A DNA stretch of 58,900 bases from NCBI GenBank assembly GCA_002869695.1, contig PKUD01000170.1, positions 1-58,900 on the forward strand. Direction: 5' to 3'. Below, piece by piece: positions 54,292-58,900 of this stretch. Within the stretch, counting starts at the first letter, position 1. Each line of letters begins with the position of its first letter. Origin of the DNA: Desulfuromonas sp. (GTDB lineage Bacteria > Desulfobacterota > Desulfuromonadia > Desulfuromonadales > Geopsychrobacteraceae). The translations under genes were made by a program, and so were the position numbers. A model generated the notes under the pieces. The model searched no databases, had not been told where the DNA came from, and saw only the letters and a list, made by a program, of their open reading frames with translations.

Positions 54292-55337
54292 GCGTTACTC
54301 ACCTCGACCAGCGCTTCCAGCTTGGCCAGCGCAAACCCTTCATCCAGAGCGATCCGGATCTTTTCGATACCGTCGTTCACCGAACTTGCCTGACCTGCGG
54401 CGACCAGCGCATAGGCCCCGTTGAGAACCACCACATCCCGCTTCGGGCCCGCCTCCCCGGCCAGAATCGAACGAACAATCTCCGCGTTCCGTTCGGCATC
54501 TCCCCCCTGCAGGTCCGTCAGCTTACACCGCTGCATGCCGAACTGTTCCGGCTCAATGGTCTGCAGCTCCACCTTGCCGTCGGAGATCACCGCCACCAGC
54601 GTCGAACCGGTCAGGGTGATTTCATCCATCCCGTCGCTGCCATGCACAACAAAGCCGCGCCTGCAGCCAAGCCCGGAGAGCACCTCCGCCATCGGCTCGA
54701 CCAACCGCTCCTGGTAAACACCGAGGACCTGCCGGTCTGCACCGGCCGGGTTGGTCAACGGGCCGAGGATATTGAAAATCGTCCGGATGCCGATCTCCTT
54801 GCGCGGCCCGATGGCATATTTCATCGCCCCGTGCAGGGCGGGAGCAAACAGAAAACCGACACCGACCTCGGTGACGCAGTTGGCCACCTTCTCCGGTGAG
54901 ATATTGAGATTGACCCCCAGCTTCTCCAGCACATCGGCGCTGCCGCACGCGGAGGAGATGCTCCGGTTGCCATGCTTGGCCACCCGGACCCCGCAGGCCG
55001 CCACCGCCAGGGCGACGGTGGTTGAAATATTGAAGCTGCGGGTGCCACTGCCGCCGGTGCCGCAGGTATCGAGGATCGTCTCCCGGTCGACGTTAATCTC
55101 ATCACGGTCCAGATCGATGACCTGGCCGACCCTGATCGGGGTGGCCCGGGCGCGCATCACCCGGGCGGCACCGATAATCTCGGCAACCGTTTCCCCCTTC
55201 ATCCGCAGGGCGGTGATAAAAGCACCGATCTGGGCCGGGGTCGCTTCGCCGCCCATGATCTGGTCCATCACGTCGATCATCTCCTCTTCGGAGAGATCCT
55301 GGCGTTCGACCACCTTGGCGATCGCGTCCTTGATCAT
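54288..55337 (-). CDS. trpD: Anthranilate phosphoribosyltransferase
   Basis: A 349-residue enzyme transferring phosphoribosyl to anthranilate. The pyrophosphate-binding [17 protein letters not shown] and the [21 protein letters not shown] loop are clear, with [31 protein letters not shown] and [10 protein letters not shown] later. It is separate from trpG, as in Bacillus, rather than fused as in E. coli. It starts 1 base after the trpG stop and overlaps trpC. Confidence 0.95.
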   Translation of the reverse strand: MIKDAIAKVVERQDLSEEEMIDVMDQIMGGEATPAQIGAFITALRMKGETVAEIIGAARVMRARATPIRVGQVIDLDRDEINVDRETILDTCGTGGSGTRSFNISTTVALAVAACGVRVAKHGNRSISSACGSADVLEKLGVNLNISPEKVANCVTEVGVGFLFAPALHGAMKYAIGPRKEIGIRTIFNILGPLTNPAGADRQVLGVYQERLVEPMAEVLSGLGCRRGFVVHGSDGMDEITLTGSTLVAVISDGKVELQTIEPEQFGMQRCKLTDLQGGDAERNAEIVRSILAGEAGPKRDVVVLNGAYALVAAGQASSVNDGIEKIRIALDEGFALAKLEALVEVSNA

Positions 55338-55338
55338 T

Positions 55339-55914
55339 TCAATCCTCCTGGGCGAAGTTGAGAAAATTCTGCAACAGGGCTTTTCCTTCGGTGGTCAGGA
55401 TCGACTCGGGATGAAACTGCATCCCCCAGACCGGCAGTTCGCGATGCTCCAGCCCCATGATTACATCGTCATCGGTCCAGGCGGTCACCCGCAGGCACTC
55501 GGGAAAACTCTGCCGTTCGGCGATCAGGGAATGGTAGCGGGTGGCCACAAAAGGATTGGGAATCCCCCGGAACAGTCCGGTCCCATCGTGCTGAATCATA
55601 CTGGTCTTGCCGTGCATCAGCTCTTCCGCACGGACCACCTTGCCACCGAACGCGGCGGTAATCGACTGGTGTCCCAGGCAGATCCCGAGGATCGGCAGCG
55701 TACCGGCAAAATGTCTGATCGCCGCCACCGAAATGCCCGCTTCGTTCGGGGTACAGGGCCCGGGTGAGATCACCAGATAATCGGGAGCGAGCTGCTCAAT
55801 ATCTTCCAGAGCCAGCTTGTCATTGCGGATCACCTCCACCTCCTGACCAAGCTCCATGAAGTACTGGACGAGGTTGTAGGTAAAGGAATCATAGTTGTCG
55901 ATCATCAGTAACAT
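55339..55914 (-). CDS. trpG: Anthranilate synthase component II (glutaminase)
   Basis: A 191-residue class I glutamine amidotransferase that feeds ammonia to TrpE. It starts [18 protein letters not shown]; the nucleophile Cys79 is in LGICLGHQS, and the His-Glu pair is in [17 protein letters not shown] and the TGxxRGIPNPF region are also conserved. It sits 13 bases downstream of trpE and one base ahead of trpD. PabA function in folate synthesis is also possible, since the same subunit often serves both. Confidence 0.95.
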   Translation of the reverse strand: MLLMIDNYDSFTYNLVQYFMELGQEVEVIRNDKLALEDIEQLAPDYLVISPGPCTPNEAGISVAAIRHFAGTLPILGICLGHQSITAAFGGKVVRAEELMHGKTSMIQHDGTGLFRGIPNPFVATRYHSLIAERQSFPECLRVTAWTDDDVIMGLEHRELPVWGMQFHPESILTTEGKALLQNFLNFAQED

Positions 55915-55927
55915 AGAGGGTTCCGTT

Positions 55928-57409
55928 CTATTCCAAGCCGCGGTTGGCCATCTCGATCGCCCGCTTGACGCCGCGCGCCTTATTCAGGGTCTCCTGGTAC
56001 TCCATCTCGGGATCGCTGTCGGCGACAATTCCCGCGCCGGCCTGCAGATGCACCCGGCCGCCCTCCACCACCAGCGTACGGATAGCGATAGCCAGATCCA
56101 TGTTGCCGTTGAAGGAGAAGTAGCCCACCGCGCCGCCGTACACCTCCCGGCGACTCGGTTCCAGCTCGTCGATGATCTCCATCGCCCGGATTTTCGGTGA
56201 CCCGGAGAGGGTCCCGGCGGGAAACGCCGCCCGGAACACATCGAAGGAATCGAGGCCCGGCCTGAGCTGGCCGCGCACATTGGAGACGATATGCATGACG
56301 TGCGAGTAGCGCTCGATCACCATCAGCTCGCTGACCTCGACGCTGCCGCCGGTGGCCACCCGGCCGACATCGTTGCGACCCAGGTCGACCAGCATGATAT
56401 GCTCGGCGCGCTCCTTGGGATCGGCCAGCAGATCCTGTTCCAGTTGCAGGTCCTCTTCAGCGGTAGCACCCCGCGGCCGGGTTCCGGCAATCGGCCGCAC
56501 ATCGACCCGCTGCCCCTCCTTGCGTACCAGCACTTCGGGGGATGCTCCAACCACCAGAGTCTCACCAAAGCGAAGGAAAAACATGTAGGGCGAAGGATTG
56601 ATTGTTCTCAGAGCTCGATAGATGTCGAACGGATCGGCCTGCAGGTCGCCGGAAAAGCGTTGCGAGATGACCACCTGGAAAATATCGCCGGCGCGGATGT
56701 ATTCCTTGCACTTTTCCACCGCCGCCTTGAAATCCTCGCGGCTGAAGTTCGGCTGCAGCGTCAGCTCGGTCTCGCTGGTTGCCGTCGCTCCCGTCAGGCT
56801 GAGCGGCTGCCGCAACTTGGCGATCAAATCATCGATGCGTTGCTGGCCGCGGTGATAAGCGGCCACCGGGTCCTCATCCTGCTGCAGGTGAACATTGCAG
56901 ACCACCTTGATCTTCTGGCGCATGTTATCGAAGATCAGCAGCCCCTCGGTGAGCAGGAAGCAGGCGTCCCATGAATTGATCAGCCGCGCGGTACTGTCCG
57001 GCAGTTGCTCGACAAAGCGGACCATGTCGTAACCGAGGTAGCCGACCGCGCCGCCGAAAAAGCGGGGCAATCCCTCGATATCCACCGGGCGATATTCGGC
57101 CATCAGTTCGCGCAGCCGGTTCAGCGGATCATCCACCTCACCACTCGACTCAACCTGGCCGTTGGCAATGACTTCGAAATAGCGGTCCCGACAACGGAAA
57201 ACCCGCGCCGGACCACTGCCGAGGAAGGAATAGCGCGCCCACTTCTCACCCCCCTCGATCGACTCGAGGAGAAAAGCAGTGGCGCCGTCATCAATTTTGC
57301 GAAACGCAGAAACCGGGGTTTCCATATCCGCCAATATCTCGCGATAGACAGGGATCAGATTGCCCTGGCCCGCACACTGGCAGAAATCGCTTTCTGTCGG
57401 AAAATACAT
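55928..57409 (-). CDS. trpE: Anthranilate synthase component I
   Basis: A 493-residue chorismate-using enzyme. The N-terminal tryptophan-binding element [18 protein letters not shown] (feedback inhibition site) is present. The catalytic core includes [108 protein letters not shown] and [22 protein letters not shown] 57409 follows GGAAAG and is 20 residues inside a longer open frame that lacks similarity. It heads the operon trpE-G-D-C-B2-F-B-rhlE-trpA-accD-folC. Confidence 0.96.
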   Translation of the reverse strand: MYFPTESDFCQCAGQGNLIPVYREILADMETPVSAFRKIDDGATAFLLESIEGGEKWARYSFLGSGPARVFRCRDRYFEVIANGQVESSGEVDDPLNRLRELMAEYRPVDIEGLPRFFGGAVGYLGYDMVRFVEQLPDSTARLINSWDACFLLTEGLLIFDNMRQKIKVVCNVHLQQDEDPVAAYHRGQQRIDDLIAKLRQPLSLTGATATSETELTLQPNFSREDFKAAVEKCKEYIRAGDIFQVVISQRFSGDLQADPFDIYRALRTINPSPYMFFLRFGETLVVGASPEVLVRKEGQRVDVRPIAGTRPRGATAEEDLQLEQDLLADPKERAEHIMLVDLGRNDVGRVATGGSVEVSELMVIERYSHVMHIVSNVRGQLRPGLDSFDVFRAAFPAGTLSGSPKIRAMEIIDELEPSRREVYGGAVGYFSFNGNMDLAIAIRTLVVEGGRVHLQAGAGIVADSDPEMEYQETLNKARGVKRAIEMANRGLE

Positions 57410-57437
57410 GGAATTTCTTTCCAATGAGAAATAGAGT

Positions 57438-57466
57438 TTCTTACCATTTAGACCCTTTGAAGTCAA
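57438..57466 (-). promoter_or_regulatory. Probable trpE promoter
   Basis: On the minus strand TTGACT (57466-57461) and TAAGAA (57443-57438) are 17 bases apart. The predicted start lies about 20 bases before the trpE ATG, leaving no space for a leader peptide or attenuator. The -10 element is weak. Confidence 0.4.
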
Positions 57467-57658
57467 GTTTGACGCTGGTTAATGCCCATTTATCTCAACC
57501 GAAAATCTGCCGCGCTGCCAGACCCTTTTTTCCCGCCCAGCTTTGCCGGAAAAATTCCAGCCATACGCTCTCTCCGTTTGCAACAAAAGTCACCCAAAGA
57601 GAAGGCAAACCATTGTCGGGCGAAGAAATACAGGTATTTTTAGTGACATTAATCAAAG

Positions 57659-57692
57659 AATAGTCCACAGGTGGACGTTGAATAGTCTACAG
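57659..57692 (+). promoter_or_regulatory. Paired 12-bp direct repeats, candidate activator sites
   Basis: AATAGTCCACAG (57659-57670) and AATAGTCTACAG (57681-57692) differ at one base and are 22 bases apart start to start, two helical turns. They lie about 90 bases upstream of the sigma-54-like element, the usual position for an enhancer-binding activator. The first copy also overlaps a short palindrome, GTCCAC-AG-GTGGAC (57663-57676). Confidence 0.5.
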
Positions 57693-57750
57693 ATAATTCC
57701 TGCCCACCATCTATAAAATCACAACTAGCTGATATTCTTTGATGTTTTTT

Positions 57751-57767
57751 TTGGCACAGCTATTGAA
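57751..57767 (+). promoter_or_regulatory. Sigma-54-like promoter of the repeat-protein gene
   Basis: TTGGCACAGCTATTGAA carries the -24 element TTGGCAC and a -12 element TTGA in place of TTGC, at the correct spacing. The transcription start would be near 57778, about 50 bases before the gene. The C-to-A change in the -12 dinucleotide lowers confidence. Confidence 0.5.
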
Positions 57768-57826
57768 ATAGTAAATGGGCAAGAAGATTGAAAGCATACT
57801 AAACAAACCCTGAATGGAGGATGATC

Positions 57827-58294
57827 ATGAAAAGCCTGACCTATTTTACCCTGACCGGATTTTTCGCCCTATCGCTATATCTCTTTTCTGCAGCCAGCCC
57901 GATCGAACTTGCCGCGACTGACACCCCACGCTTGGACGACAGGGAGCTGGGGATTGGTGAGTACAGCGAGCAAGCCTACAACGGAGTCCCGCGACTGGAT
58001 GACAAAGAACTGGGGATTGGCGATTACAGTGAGCAGGCATACAACGGTGTCCCGCGCCTCGACGACAAGGAACTCGGGATCGGCGATTACAGTGAGCATG
58101 CCTATCACGGTGTTCCCCGACTGGATGACAAGGAACTGGGGATCGGTGATTACAGCGAGCAAGCCTACAACGGAGTCCCGCGACTGGACGATCGCGAACT
58201 GGGCATCGGCGATTACAGTGAGCATGCCTATCACGGTGTTCCGCGCCTCGACGACAAGGAACTGGGTATTGGCGACTACAGTGAACGCGCCTGA
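57827..58294 (+). CDS. Secreted acidic tandem-repeat protein
   Basis: A 155-residue protein with a typical signal peptide (MKSLTYFTLTGFFALSLYLF, cleavage near residue 24-30), then six copies of a 21-residue unit. The consensus is PRLDDKELGIGDYSEQAYNG plus V; copies 3 and 5 have EHAYHG, copies 1, 2 and 4 have EQAYNG, and the last ends SERA at the stop. Nothing else is present, so the mature protein is essentially repeat. Each unit is net negative and carries two aromatic Tyr and several Asp/Glu. ATG 57827 was chosen because GGAGG ends six bases upstream. I do not recognise the family. Possible roles include a metal-binding, adhesive or fibre-forming surface protein, or a repetitive precursor peptide; none is shown by the sequence. 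Confidence 0.75.
   Translation: MKSLTYFTLTGFFALSLYLFSAASPIELAATDTPRLDDRELGIGEYSEQAYNGVPRLDDKELGIGDYSEQAYNGVPRLDDKELGIGDYSEHAYHGVPRLDDKELGIGDYSEQAYNGVPRLDDRELGIGDYSEHAYHGVPRLDDKELGIGDYSERA
57926..58291 (+). repeat. Six tandem 63-bp coding repeats
   Basis: Five full 63-bp units and a shortened sixth (about 51 bp) encode the 21-residue unit. Copies differ largely at synonymous positions, so the protein sequence seems conserved. A 30-base stretch encoding DYSEHAYHGV is identical in copies 3 and 5, suggesting exchange between units. Confidence 0.9.
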
Positions 58295-58315
58295 AACCGG
58301 CCACCCGAACCATTC

Positions 58316-58352
58316 CCCTACTCAACCGGCTAATCTCCAGATTTGAGTAGGG
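58316..58352. repeat. Perfect 10-bp inverted repeat after repeat gene
   Basis: CCCTACTCAA (58316-58325) and TTGAGTAGGG (58343-58352) are exact complements around a 17-base loop, 22 bases after the stop of the repeat protein. There is no T-run, so a role as terminator or mRNA 3' stabiliser is uncertain. Confidence 0.5.
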
Positions 58353-58380
58353 AGAGTATTCGACCTCAACCGGAAGAACC

Positions 58381-58413
58381 AAAGGGAACCAGCGGCAATG
58401 CTGAGTTCCCTTT
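58381..58413. terminator. Strong hairpin between convergent genes
   Basis: AAAGGGAAC (58381-58389) pairs with GTTCCCTTT (58405-58413), and inside it CAGC pairs with GCTG around GGCAAT. It sits between the repeat-protein gene (plus) and the CFI-box gene (minus) and could terminate both; T-rich tails are modest. Confidence 0.6.
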
Positions 58414-58516
58414 GCTTGTGTCGCCGGCAGCAGACAGGCAGCCCATCCGCTCTGAACGCTGGCCGGGAATGTCAATTATCCCCCAGAAAGAGATTCCTGA
58501 CGAAGAAGTCCTCGAA

Positions 58517-58900
58517 TTACATTTCCGCACCTCTAGTCTGGCGCCACACCATCACCCTCAGGCCCGCGATGCCAAGCAACAACAATAATGCCAAGGCTTG
58601 ATACGGGAACTTAAGGGAGTAAACGACAGGGACCAACACCCCCCTGGTCAGCAAACGAAGTGACTCATGATCCCGTATGTAATCGGCAATGGGCGGTGAG
58701 TAGCTATAATAGAGTTCGACAAACTCCCGACCGACGCTGTTGGTCAGCAGATGCTCGTCCCGGAACTGGCGGAGCAGAGCGACATCTTCATGCAGGGCAC
58801 TGCCATAAGCCGCCGTCGCAATGAAGCATCCACCTCCACCTCCACCGCCTGAAGGAACCGGGTCCGGCGTCACGGTGGGAACACCTGGGTCGACAATCCG
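58517..58900 (-). CDS. CFI-box C-terminal domain protein, 5' end outside window
   Basis: The C-terminal end of a larger protein; the frame remains open to the edge of the window (about 127 residues seen). A Pro/Val-rich stretch and seven glycines lead into [16 protein letters not shown], followed by [39 protein letters not shown] and a hydrophobic segment near the end, then basic residues. This is the CFI-box ([10 protein letters not shown]) C-terminal sorting-like domain, seen at the end of secreted or surface proteins in Geobacter and relatives. The Gly-rich hinge, Cys and final membrane helix suggest processing or anchoring. The N-terminal function cannot be seen. An apparent GTG at 58873 is internal. 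Confidence 0.8.
   Translation of the reverse strand, partial: RIVDPGVPTVTPDPVPSGGGGGGGCFIATAAYGSALHEDVALLRQFRDEHLLTNSVGREFVELYYSYSPPIADYIRDHESLRLLTRGVLVPVVYSLKFPYQALALLLLLGIAGLRVMVWRQTRGAEM

Noticed and set aside
57490-57564. Possible trp leader peptide of 24 codons upstream of trpE (minus strand)
   Set aside because: It has a ribosome-binding-site-like GGAGAG before ATG but contains no tryptophan codons and no obvious terminator/antiterminator pair follows; the predicted trpE promoter lies downstream of it.
57926-58291. Tandem 63-bp units as a CRISPR array
   Set aside because: Units are contiguous without spacers and in frame with a signal-peptide-bearing ORF that ends cleanly in the last unit.

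Overview
The window looks like core chromosome of a Gram-negative anaerobe from the Desulfuromonadales (Geobacter/Desulfuromonas/Pelobacter relatives). This is inferred from gene content and neighbourhoods: a DUF485 plus acetate-type symporter pair, citramalate synthase beside aspartokinase, the run tsaE-CBS-nnr-acpS-pdxJ-glmM-cdaR-cdaA-folP-ftsH-tilS, a LysM gene next to dprA, a trp operon carrying a second (type 2) trpB, and a protein ending in the C-terminal [10 protein letters not shown] box. LptD, FtsB and a SPOR protein indicate an outer membrane. No insertion sequence, phage or CRISPR array was seen.

Layout. 0.1-8.4 kb is mixed accessory sequence: a frameshifted cyclase, a methyltransferase, an alkyltransferase-like protein, a membrane-anchored TraB-like protein, a DUF211/VIT pair, an M28 lipoprotein peptidase, two 58-residue proteins, a Ste24-type protease and a U32 enzyme. 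8.6-22.4 kb runs on the plus strand: envelope proteins (CpoB-like, LysM), dprA, smg, topA, then trmFO-maf-yggS-gph(nonsense)-MOP transporter, a Cys-rich microprotein overlapping arfB, and efp-epmA. 22.5-25.7 kb holds a long, hairpin-rich leader, DUF485, a symporter with a large inserted domain, and an unknown membrane protein.

25.7-42 kb is on the minus strand: an aminotransferase behind a perfect 13-bp dyad, a small zinc ribbon, lysC-cimA-helix-hairpin-helix, and a long housekeeping cluster from tilS and ftsH down to tsaE. Within it sits cdaA-cdaR-glmM, the c-di-AMP synthesis module. Two CAT-anticodon tRNAs lie upstream of tilS. 42.3-57.4 kb (minus) holds SPOR, ftsB, lptD, and the operon trpE-G-D-C-B2-F-B-rhlE-trpA-accD-folC. 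In 57.4-58.9 kb, trpE faces away from a short secreted protein made almost entirely of six 21-residue repeats. That gene has a sigma-54-like element and paired upstream direct repeats. The window ends inside a CFI-box protein.

Main points of interest are the repeat protein with its sigma-54-like control region, the structured leader of the symporter operon, the dyad before the aminotransferase, the archaeal-looking DUF211-VIT pair, and two disrupted genes (cyclase, gph) that may be real lesions or sequence errors. All family assignments are from reading the translations; no database search was run.
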